Source: Limiplasma pullistercoris (GTDB lineage Bacteria; Bacillota; Clostridia; Christensenellales; Aristaeellaceae). From it: a stretch of DNA of 6,148 nt. The stretch is taken from assembly GCA_018715165.1 (NCBI GenBank), contig DVMC01000205.1:1-6148 (forward strand), written 5' to 3'. Made by a program: the position numbers and the translations under genes. Positions 1-5,997 of the stretch are shown piece after piece (positions within the stretch are counted from its first letter, which is position 1; each line of letters starts with the position of its first letter). The notes under the pieces are model-generated. The model saw only the letters and a program-made list of their open reading frames with translations. It did not search any database and was not told the origin of the DNA.

Positions 1-90
1 CAGGCCCTTGGCCATGAGCTTTTCGCCGTCCATGTCCACCAGCTGGTATTTCAAAGAGGAAGAACCCGCGTTGACGATCAGAATTTTCAT
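1..90 (-). CDS. ackA: Acetate kinase, N-terminal 30 codons (cut by window edge)
   Basis: Acetate kinase transfers phosphate from acetyl phosphate to ADP, giving acetate and ATP in the cytoplasm; it is the second step of the Pta-AckA overflow/fermentation pathway. Only the N-terminus is present. Read on the minus strand it begins MKILIVNAGSSSLKYQLVDM, the very characteristic start of the acetate/propionate kinase family, with Asn7, Ser10, Ser12 and Lys14 of the conserved N-x-G-S-S-S-x-K phosphate-binding segment of the ASKHA fold. The ATG at 88-90 is supported by a Shine-Dalgarno AAGGAG (minus strand of 99-104) with 8 nt spacing. It lies 23 bp downstream of the pta stop codon in the same direction, so the two are almost certainly co-transcribed. 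The remaining roughly 370 codons lie left of the window. A butyrate or propionate kinase is less likely, given this N-terminus and the pta neighbour. Confidence 0.95.
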   Translation of the reverse strand, partial: MKILIVNAGSSSLKYQLVDMDGEKLMAKGL

Positions 91-113
91 TGGTCGCTCT
101 CCTTATCTGTTGC

Positions 114-1112
114 TTACGCCTGCGCCTTGACGGCGGTGATGGCCACCACGCTGACGATATCATCCACGGAGCATCCGCGGCTCAGGTCGCTCACGGGTTT
201 GGCCAGGCCCTGGATGATGGGGCCGATGGCTTCCGCGCCCGCCAGACGCTGCACCAGCTTGTAGCCGATGTTGCCGGCCTGCAGGTCGGGGAACACCAGG
301 ACGTTTGCATGGCCCGCCACGGTGCTGCCGGGGGACTTGAGCTGGCCCACGCTTTCCACCAGCGCGGCGTCCGCCTGAAGCTCGCCGTCGAGCTGGAGGT
401 CGGGGGCGAGCTCGTGGGCCATCTTCGTGGCCTCCTGCACCTTGGTCACGTTGTCGTGCTTGGCGCTGCCCTTGGTGGAGAAGGAAAGCATGGCCACGCG
501 CGGATCGATGTCCACCAGCTGCTTGCCGGAGGCGGCGCTGGCGATGGCGATGGCCGCCAGCTCCTCGGCCGTGGGGTTGGGGATCACGGCGCAGTCGCCG
601 AAGATCATCACGCCGTCGTCGCCCCACTTGTGATCGGGCAGCTCCATGATGAAGCAGCTGGACACCACCTTGATGCCGGGGGCCGTCTTGATGATCTGCA
701 GCGCCGGACGCAAGACGTTTCCGGTGGAGTTGATGGCGCCGGCCACCATGCCGTCGGCGTCGCCCGCCTTGAGCATCACCGCGCCATAATACAGCGTGTT
801 CTTGGTCACAAGCTCGGTGGCCTGTTCGGGGGTCATGCCCTTGGCCTTACGCAGCTCGTAGAGAAGCTCGGCATAGGCGGCGCTCTTTTCGCTGGTCGCG
901 GGGTCGATGATGGCCACGCCCGTGAGGTCGGTGCCGGTTTCGGCGGCGACCTTGCGCACCTCGTCGGGGTTGCCCAGCAGCGTCACGCGGGCCACGCCCT
1001 CCTTGAGGATTTTCGCGCTGGCCTGCACGGTGCGGGGCTCGGTGCCCTCCGGCAGTACGATGTGCTTTACGTCAGCCCTGGCCTTGGCTTTGATTTTCTC
1101 GATCGCGGACAT
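114..1112 (-). CDS. pta: Phosphate acetyltransferase (phosphotransacetylase)
   Basis: Cytoplasmic enzyme converting acetyl-CoA and phosphate to acetyl phosphate and CoA, feeding acetate kinase. The protein has 332 residues, the usual length of the short single-domain Pta form (about 325-335), so there is no N-terminal DRTGG/regulatory extension as in the long enterobacterial enzyme. Visible family segments include the N-terminal LPEGTEPRT, a central DGMVAGAINSTGNVLRPAL block, SFSTKGSAKHDNV, and the C-terminal block PVSDLSRGCSVDDIV. In that last block Ser311, Arg312 and Asp318 align with the Ser309/Arg310/Asp316 active-site residues described for the Methanosarcina thermophila enzyme (family knowledge; alignment by eye). 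The start is set by AGGGAGG (minus strand of 1121-1127) 8 nt before the ATG. It is the first gene of a pta-ackA operon and is divergent from tmcAL. A phosphate butyryltransferase is the main alternative but fits worse. Confidence 0.97.
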   Translation of the reverse strand: MSAIEKIKAKARADVKHIVLPEGTEPRTVQASAKILKEGVARVTLLGNPDEVRKVAAETGTDLTGVAIIDPATSEKSAAYAELLYELRKAKGMTPEQATELVTKNTLYYGAVMLKAGDADGMVAGAINSTGNVLRPALQIIKTAPGIKVVSSCFIMELPDHKWGDDGVMIFGDCAVIPNPTAEELAAIAIASAASGKQLVDIDPRVAMLSFSTKGSAKHDNVTKVQEATKMAHELAPDLQLDGELQADAALVESVGQLKSPGSTVAGHANVLVFPDLQAGNIGYKLVQRLAGAEAIGPIIQGLAKPVSDLSRGCSVDDIVSVVAITAVKAQA

Positions 1113-1135
1113 GTTCTTTTCCTCCCTGATGTGCT

Positions 1136-1163
1136 AAAATACAGAGGGTGTATCTGTTTTCAA
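1136..1163 (-). promoter_or_regulatory. Putative sigma-A promoter for pta-ackA
   Basis: On the minus strand there is a TTGAAA -35 box (complement of 1158-1163), a 16-bp spacer and a TATTTT -10 box (complement of 1136-1141), placing transcription start about 15-20 nt before the pta ATG, close to the pta ribosome-binding site. The short resulting leader is a weakness. A second -10-like TATACT (complement of 1171-1176) lies further upstream but lacks a good -35. The whole divergent gap 1113-1255 is clearly more AT-rich than the flanking genes. I find no convincing promoter in the opposite direction for tmcAL beyond a -10-like TATAGT at 1168-1173. Confidence 0.45.
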
Positions 1164-1255
1164 CCCTTATAGTATACAACTTTTTCTACTTAAAGGGAAG
1201 GGGGAAAGCCCAAAAAAGCGTGCCGGAAACCCCTTTTGCGCGCATGGGCGGGAGC

Positions 1256-2413
1256 ATGGAAGCCATCGTGGGCATCATCTGTGAATACGACCCCTTCCAC
1301 CGTGGGCACCGGCGGCAGTTTGATCTGATCCGGGCGCAGCTTCCCGGCGCGCGCATCGTCTGCGCGATGAGCGGACCGTTCACCCAGCGCGGCATGCCCG
1401 CGCTCCATTCCCCCGCCGACCGCGCCCGCGCCGCGCTGGAGGCCGGGGCGGACCTGGTGCTGGAGCTGCCCTGCGCCTTCGCCGTGCGCGACGCCGAGCA
1501 CTTCGCGCTGGGCGGCATGAGCCTCCTCACCCGGCTGGGATTTGTCACGCACCTCTCCTTTGGCGCGGAGGATGACCTCGATGCCCTTTTGCCCGCGGCT
1601 GCGCTGCTGGATGCGCCCACGCCCGCTTTTCAGGAGGCGCTCCGGGCCGCGCTGGCGCGGGGGGCCAGCTTCGCCGCCGCACAGGGCGAGGCGCTTGCGG
1701 CCTGCCTTCCGGCCCCGCGCCCCGCGCCCTGGGAAAAGCCCAACAACATCCTCGCCCTGTGCTACCTGCGCGCCCTCCGGCGGCTGGAAAGCCCGCTCAT
1801 CCCCCTGCCAGTCAGGCGCGAGGGCGACTACCACGCCGCCGCGCTGGAGGGGCGGCGCTGGCCCTCCGCCACGGCGGTGCGCGCGGCCTTTCTCGGCGGC
1901 GATCTGGCGGCGGCCCGCGCGGCCTGCGGCTACGACCTGCCCGCCGCGCCCGTGTGCCGCCCGGGCGCGCTGGATGCCGTGCTGCTCTACAAGCTGCGCA
2001 CGCAGAGCGCGCGGGCACTTGCCTGCCTGCCCGACTGCACCGAGGGGTTGGAAAACCGCCTCAAAGCCTGCGCGGCCCGCGCGGCCACGCGGGAAGAGCT
2101 GCTTTCGCTTCTCAAGACCCGCCGCTATGCCTATGCGCGCTTGAGCCGCCTGTGCTGCCATGCGCTGCTGGACGTGACCGCCGGTCTCCTAACCGCGCAT
2201 CCGCTGCCCACCTATGCGCGCCTGCTGGGTCTTCGGCGCGGAGCGCTCAACGGGGAGCTGCGCCAAAGCGCCCTTCCCCTGCCTGCTCGCGCCGCCGAGC
2301 TGAACCCGGATGACCCGCTGGCCGCGCTGGACCTGCGCGCCTACGACCTGTGGGCGCTGGGCGCGGGCCTTGCGCAGGGGATGCTGCAAAGACAGAAGGT
2401 ATGCGTCCTGTGA
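1256..2413 (+). CDS. tmcAL: tRNA(Met) cytidine acetate ligase (TmcAL / YlbM family)
   Basis: TmcAL, formerly YlbM, activates acetate with ATP and transfers the acetyl group to N4 of the wobble cytidine (C34) of elongator tRNA(Met). The protein has 385 residues, near the family norm of about 400. Family landmarks: N-terminal GIICEYDPFHRGH with a nucleotidyltransferase HxGH motif at His15-His18; MSGPFTQRG (38-46); GADLVLELP (64-72); FGAE (102-105); KPNNIL (161-166); RREGDYH (187-193) and SATAVR (204-209), of the ATP-binding domain; and a C-terminal KTRRYAYARLSRL (287-299), likely RNA-contacting. Two residues differ from the common YNPFHNGH form: Asp12 and Arg16. The start at 1256 is chosen because the conserved block begins three to five residues later. 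The Shine-Dalgarno is poor (GGGAG almost touching the ATG), so ATG 1244 or GTG 1220 remain possible. The frame is open back to 1148 but that extension is not family-like. It is divergent from pta. Confidence 0.93.
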   Translation: MEAIVGIICEYDPFHRGHRRQFDLIRAQLPGARIVCAMSGPFTQRGMPALHSPADRARAALEAGADLVLELPCAFAVRDAEHFALGGMSLLTRLGFVTHLSFGAEDDLDALLPAAALLDAPTPAFQEALRAALARGASFAAAQGEALAACLPAPRPAPWEKPNNILALCYLRALRRLESPLIPLPVRREGDYHAAALEGRRWPSATAVRAAFLGGDLAAARAACGYDLPAAPVCRPGALDAVLLYKLRTQSARALACLPDCTEGLENRLKACAARAATREELLSLLKTRRYAYARLSRLCCHALLDVTAGLLTAHPLPTYARLLGLRRGALNGELRQSALPLPARAAELNPDDPLAALDLRAYDLWALGAGLAQGMLQRQKVCVL

Positions 2414-2420
2414 CGGTCGC

Positions 2421-2448
2421 TTGCACATTCCAAAAGCTGTGCTACAAT
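2421..2448 (+). promoter_or_regulatory. Sigma-A promoter with extended -10 for the ABC exporter operon
   Basis: TTGCAC (-35, 2421-2426), a 16-bp spacer and TACAAT (-10, 2443-2448), with a TG dinucleotide at 2440-2441 making an extended -10 (TGCTACAAT). Start of transcription is expected near 2455, giving a leader of about 31 nt before the ATG at 2486. It begins only 8 bp after the tmcAL stop codon, and no terminator hairpin separates them, so tmcAL transcripts probably read through into this operon as well. Confidence 0.75.
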
Positions 2449-2450
2449 AG

Positions 2451-2460
2451 GGAACGTTCC
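2451..2460 (+). promoter_or_regulatory. Perfect palindrome GGAACGTTCC at the expected transcription start (possible operator)
   Basis: GGAACGTTCC equals its own reverse complement over all 10 bases and sits 2 bp after the -10 box, across the predicted +1. A repressor bound here would block the promoter, as is common for drug-efflux operons under local regulators. The symmetry does not extend beyond the 10 bases. No regulator gene lies in the window. The operator role is inference from position and symmetry. Confidence 0.4.
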
Positions 2461-2472
2461 GATTTTATCCAT

Positions 2473-2478
2473 GAGGAG
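2473..2478 (+). promoter_or_regulatory. Ribosome binding site that decides the first ABC gene start
   Basis: GAGGAG lies 7 nt before the ATG at 2486. An in-frame ATG at 2471 overlaps this site and has no Shine-Dalgarno of its own, so the longer start (five extra residues) is rejected. Confidence 0.8.
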
Positions 2479-2485
2479 ATCTGCC

Positions 2486-4213
2486 ATGCGAACGCTGCTT
2501 CCCTTTCTCAAACCCTACCGCAAGGAATGCGTGTTTGCCCCGCTGTTCAAGCTTCTGGAAGCGGTGCTGGAGCTGTTTGTGCCCCTCATCATGGCGGCGA
2601 TCATCGACAACGGCATCCAGGCGCGCGACACGGGCTACGTGCTGCGCATGGGCCTTGGGCTGGTGGGGCTGGGCCTGCTGGGCTTTGTCAGCTCCGTCAC
2701 GGCGCAGTTTTTTGCCGCCAAGGCGGCGGTGGGCTTTGCCGCCAAGCTAAAAAGCGCGCTGTTTGCGCATATTCAGGGGCTTTCCTATACCGAGCTGGAT
2801 ACCCTGGGCGCTCCCACGCTCATCAACCGCATGACCACCGACATGAACCAGGTGCAGACGGGCGTGAACATGACGCTGCGGCTGCTTCTGCGCTCGCCCT
2901 TCGTGGTGGTTGGCGCGATGGTGATGGCCTTCACCGTGGACGCCAGAACGGCGCTGATCTTCCTGGCGCTGATTCCGCTGCTGGCGCTGACGGTGGCGGG
3001 CATCATGCGCCTCACACTGCCCGGCCACCGCAAGGTCCAGGGCCAGCTGGACCGGGTGCTCATCCATACCCGCGAAAACCTGACCGGCGTGCGCGTGCTG
3101 CGCGCCTTTGGCAAGCAGGAGAGCGAGCAGGCGGCCTTCGACGGGGACAACCAGCTCCTGTGCCGCATGCAGCGCCGCGTGGGCGCCCTGTCGGCGCTGA
3201 TGAACCCGCTGACCTATGTGCTGGTCAACGGCGCGCTGGCGGCGCTTTTGTGGAGCGGCGCGATGGAGGTGCAGGCCGGACTGCTCACGCAGGGCGCGGT
3301 GGTGGCACTGGTCAACTACCTTTCGCAGATTCTGGTGGAGCTGGTCAAGTTCGCAAACCTGATCGTGACCATCACCAAATCCATCGCCTGTGCGGGCCGC
3401 ATCGAAAGCGTGCTGAATACGCGCGCCTCCATGCCCATGCCCGCCGCCCCCGCCGCAGCGCGAACCGACGCGGATGCCTGCGTGCGCTTTGAGGACGTGT
3501 CGGCCCGCTATGAGGGTGCGGGCGCGGATTCGCTTACGCACATCAGCTTTGCGGCACGGCACGGGCAGACCGTGGGCGTCATCGGCGGCACGGGCTCGGG
3601 CAAAACGACGCTGGTCAACCTGATTCCCCGCTTCTACGACGTGTCGGCCGGCCGCGTGCTGGTGGACGGCGTGGACGTGCGGGAGCAGAGCGTCGAGGCC
3701 CTGCGCCGGAAAATCGCCGTGGTGCCGCAAAAGGCGGTGCTGTTTCATGGCACCATCCGCGACAACCTGCGCTGGGGCGATCTCTCCGCCACGGACGAGG
3801 AACTGTGGCGCGCGCTGGAGGCCGCGCAGGCCGCCGAGGTGGTGCGCGCCAAGCCCAGCGGGCTGGATGAGATGGTGGAGCAGGGCGGACGCAATTTCTC
3901 CGGCGGCCAGCGCCAGCGCCTGACCATCGCCCGCGCGCTGGTGAGGCGGCCCGAGATTCTGATTCTGGACGACAGCGCCTCGGCGCTGGACTACGCCACC
4001 GACGCGTCGCTGCGCAAGTCGCTGCGCGCGCTGGACTGGCCGGTCACGGTGTTCATCGTGTCGCAGCGGGCCAGCTCCATCCGCCACGCGGATGTGATCC
4101 TGGTGCTGGACGACGGCGAGCTGGCCGGTCTGGGCACGCATGACGAGCTGCTCAAGACCTGCCCAGTCTATCAGGAAATCTACTCCTCGCAGTACCCCAA
4201 GGAGGCCGTGTGA
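2486..4213 (+). CDS. Heterodimeric ABC exporter subunit A, with degenerate Walker B and H-switch (TM287/BmrC/LmrC-like)
   Basis: Half-transporter of 575 residues in the inner (cytoplasmic) membrane: a six-helix type IV exporter transmembrane domain (about residues 13-295) followed by a nucleotide-binding domain (about 335-575). Motifs: A-loop Tyr342; Walker A GGTGSGKT (367-374, Lys373); Q-loop Gln415; signature FSGGQ (471-475); Walker B ending Asp495; D-loop SALD (499-502). Two catalytic positions are non-canonical: Asp496 replaces the catalytic glutamate (LDD instead of LDE) and Gln527 replaces the H-switch histidine (VSQR instead of VAHR). This is the pattern of the degenerate-site subunit in TM287/288, BmrCD and LmrCD exporters. 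The gene is followed at once by its partner, with stop and start overlapping by one base, so equimolar coupled synthesis is expected. The substrate is unknown; drugs, lipids or peptides are possible. There is no peptidase or substrate-specific domain. Confidence 0.93.
   Translation: MRTLLPFLKPYRKECVFAPLFKLLEAVLELFVPLIMAAIIDNGIQARDTGYVLRMGLGLVGLGLLGFVSSVTAQFFAAKAAVGFAAKLKSALFAHIQGLSYTELDTLGAPTLINRMTTDMNQVQTGVNMTLRLLLRSPFVVVGAMVMAFTVDARTALIFLALIPLLALTVAGIMRLTLPGHRKVQGQLDRVLIHTRENLTGVRVLRAFGKQESEQAAFDGDNQLLCRMQRRVGALSALMNPLTYVLVNGALAALLWSGAMEVQAGLLTQGAVVALVNYLSQILVELVKFANLIVTITKSIACAGRIESVLNTRASMPMPAAPAAARTDADACVRFEDVSARYEGAGADSLTHISFAARHGQTVGVIGGTGSGKTTLVNLIPRFYDVSAGRVLVDGVDVREQSVEALRRKIAVVPQKAVLFHGTIRDNLRWGDLSATDEELWRALEAAQAAEVVRAKPSGLDEMVEQGGRNFSGGQRQRLTIARALVRRPEILILDDSASALDYATDASLRKSLRALDWPVTVFIVSQRASSIRHADVILVLDDGELAGLGTHDELLKTCPVYQEIYSSQYPKEAV
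4199..4205 (+). promoter_or_regulatory. Consensus ribosome binding site inside the end of the first ABC gene
   Basis: AAGGAGG, a full match to the anti-Shine-Dalgarno, lies 7 nt before ATG 4213 and within the last codons of the upstream gene. It favours ATG 4213 over the in-frame GTG at 4210, which would leave only 4 nt spacing. Confidence 0.85.
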
Positions 4214-5958
4214 TGAAAACGACATCATCCCGCAAGGACACGCTCCGGGGCGTGCTAACCTATGTTGGACGGTACCGCGGTTACCTTTGGGCCTCGCTTG
4301 TGCTGTGCGTGATCACCGTGGCCAGCACGCTGTATGTGCCCATTCTCACCGGCGATGCGGTGGATCTGCTGCTGGGGCCCGGCGCGGTCGATTTCGCGGC
4401 GCTGTGGCCCGTCCTGACCGGCATTCTGGCGCTGGTGGCCCTGACGGCTCTGGCCCAGTGGCTGATGGGCCTGTGCAATAACCGCCTGACCTACTGCACC
4501 GTGCGCGACATCCGCCGTGACGCCTTCGCCCACATCCAGCGCCTGCCCCTGTCCTACCTGGACCAGCAGCCCACGGGCGATGTTGTCAGCCGCGTCATCG
4601 CGGACGTGGACCAGTTCGCCGACGGCCTGCTGATGGGATTCACGCAGCTGTTTACGGGCGTTCTGACCATCGTGGGCACCCTGTTTTTCATGTTCTCGGT
4701 CAATGCCGTCATCGCGGCGGCGGTGGTGGTGATCACGCCGCTGAGCCTGGTGGTGGCCGCCTTCATCGCCCGGCGCACGTTCAAGATGTTCACTTTGCAG
4801 ACCCGCACGCGCGGCGAGCAGACCGCCCTCATTGACGAGATGATCACGCATCAGAAGGTGGTGCGCGCCTTCTCCATGGAGGCCGAAACCCAGCGCCGCT
4901 TTGACGAGGTGAACGAGCGGCTGGAAAAGTGCAGCCTGCGCGCCATCTTCTATTCCTCCCTGACCAATCCGGCCACCCGCTTTGTCAACGCGCTGGTATA
5001 CGCCTGTGTAGGTGTGGCGGGCGCGCTGGTGGCGGTGACCACGGGCGGCATCACGGTGGGCCAGCTGTCGGCATTTTTGAGCTACGCCAACCAGTACACC
5101 AAGCCCTTCAACGAGATTTCCGGCGTGGTCACGGAGCTGCAGGGCGCGCTGGCCTGCGCCGGACGCGTGCTGGACCTGATCGCCCAGCCGCCGGAGACGC
5201 CCGATGCGCCCGCGGAGCTTTCACACGTGGACGGCTCCGTGGCCATACGCGACGTGAGCTTCTCCTACACGCCGGACCGCAAGCTCATCCAGCACCTGAA
5301 CCTGAATGTTTCGCCGGGCCAGCGCGTGGCCATCGTGGGCCCGACGGGCTGCGGCAAGACCACGCTGATCAACCTGCTCATGCGCTTTTACGACGTAGGC
5401 GAGGGCCGCATCGAGGTCAGCGGCCAGTGCGTCGCGGACGTGACCCGCAAGAGCCTGCGCAGCGCCTACGGCATGGTTTTGCAGGATACCTGGCTCAAGG
5501 CCGGCACCATCCGTGACAACATCAAAATGGGCCGCGAGGACGCCACCGGCGACGAGGTGATCGCCGCGGCCAAGGCCACGCATGCCCACAGCTTCATCAA
5601 GCGTCTGCCGGAAGGCTACGATACCGTCATCACCGAGGACGGCGGGAGTCTCAGCCAGGGGCAGAAGCAGCTATTGTGCATCACGCGCGTGATGCTGTGT
5701 CTGCCCCCCATGCTGATCCTGGACGAGGCGACCTCCTCCATCGACACCCGCACCGAGCAGCGCATCCAGCGCGCGTTTGAAAAGCTGATGACCGGGCGCA
5801 CCAGCTTCATCGTGGCGCATCGCCTGTCCACGATCGAAAACGCCGATGTAATCCTGGTCATGAATCAGGGCAACGTGATCGAGCAGGGCACGCACGAAGA
5901 GCTGCTCGCGCGCGGCGGCTTCTACGCACGGCTGTACCGCAGCCAGTTTGAGCAGTGA
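4213..5958 (+). CDS. Heterodimeric ABC exporter subunit B, with canonical catalytic residues and an altered signature motif (TM288/BmrD/LmrD-like)
   Basis: Half-transporter of 581 residues: six membrane helices (about residues 24-305), then a nucleotide-binding domain (about 340-581). Motifs: A-loop Tyr352; Walker A GPTGCGKT (376-383, Lys382); Q-loop Gln424; signature LSQGQ (480-484), in which Gln482 replaces the first glycine of LSGGQ; Walker B Asp504 with catalytic Glu505; D-loop SSID (508-511); H-switch His536. The substitutions complement those of the upstream subunit. This protein's Walker residues with the partner's FSGGQ form the hydrolytic site, and its LSQGQ faces the partner's degenerate Walker site. 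The ATG overlaps the upstream TGA by one base (TGATG), indicating translational coupling. No terminator is seen after the stop; the next promoter's -35 starts 10 bp later. Efflux of drugs or other amphipathic compounds is the likely role by family; the substrate is not determinable. Confidence 0.94.
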   Translation: MKTTSSRKDTLRGVLTYVGRYRGYLWASLVLCVITVASTLYVPILTGDAVDLLLGPGAVDFAALWPVLTGILALVALTALAQWLMGLCNNRLTYCTVRDIRRDAFAHIQRLPLSYLDQQPTGDVVSRVIADVDQFADGLLMGFTQLFTGVLTIVGTLFFMFSVNAVIAAAVVVITPLSLVVAAFIARRTFKMFTLQTRTRGEQTALIDEMITHQKVVRAFSMEAETQRRFDEVNERLEKCSLRAIFYSSLTNPATRFVNALVYACVGVAGALVAVTTGGITVGQLSAFLSYANQYTKPFNEISGVVTELQGALACAGRVLDLIAQPPETPDAPAELSHVDGSVAIRDVSFSYTPDRKLIQHLNLNVSPGQRVAIVGPTGCGKTTLINLLMRFYDVGEGRIEVSGQCVADVTRKSLRSAYGMVLQDTWLKAGTIRDNIKMGREDATGDEVIAAAKATHAHSFIKRLPEGYDTVITEDGGSLSQGQKQLLCITRVMLCLPPMLILDEATSSIDTRTEQRIQRAFEKLMTGRTSFIVAHRLSTIENADVILVMNQGNVIEQGTHEELLARGGFYARLYRSQFEQ

Positions 5959-5968
5959 TTCCATGCGG

Positions 5969-5997
5969 TTGACACCCGGATGAAACTTTGCTATACT
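5969..5997 (+). promoter_or_regulatory. Near-consensus sigma-A promoter pointing out of the window
   Basis: TTGACA (5969-5974, perfect -35), a 17-bp spacer, and TATACT (5992-5997) preceded by TG at 5989-5990, so also an extended -10. This is the strongest promoter in the window. Expected start of transcription is near 6004. The promoter lies directly behind the ABC operon and must serve a gene or stable RNA to the right. Confidence 0.8.

Noticed and set aside
90..1172. 360-codon open frame on the plus strand opposite pta
   Set aside because: It is a shadow of pta caused by GC-rich third positions; the His/Gly/Ala-rich translation resembles no family and the minus strand encodes a clear Pta with its own ribosome-binding site.
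1196..1217. GGG-gaaa-CCC followed by six A as a terminator for the minus or plus strand
   Set aside because: The stem is only three to four base pairs and sits between two divergent genes, where no terminator is needed.
2414..2470. Possible terminator after tmcAL
   Set aside because: The only symmetry is the 10-bp palindrome, which has no loop and no following T-run and coincides with the ABC operon transcription start.
2350..3492. 380-codon plus-strand frame overlapping the first ABC gene
   Set aside because: Out-of-frame shadow; it crosses the tmcAL end, the promoter and the palindrome, and shows no recognisable domain.
2747..4228. 493-codon open frame on the minus strand opposite the first ABC gene
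   Set aside because: Low-complexity His/Gln/Arg-rich translation, no Shine-Dalgarno, and fully overlapped by an ABC exporter subunit with all expected motifs.
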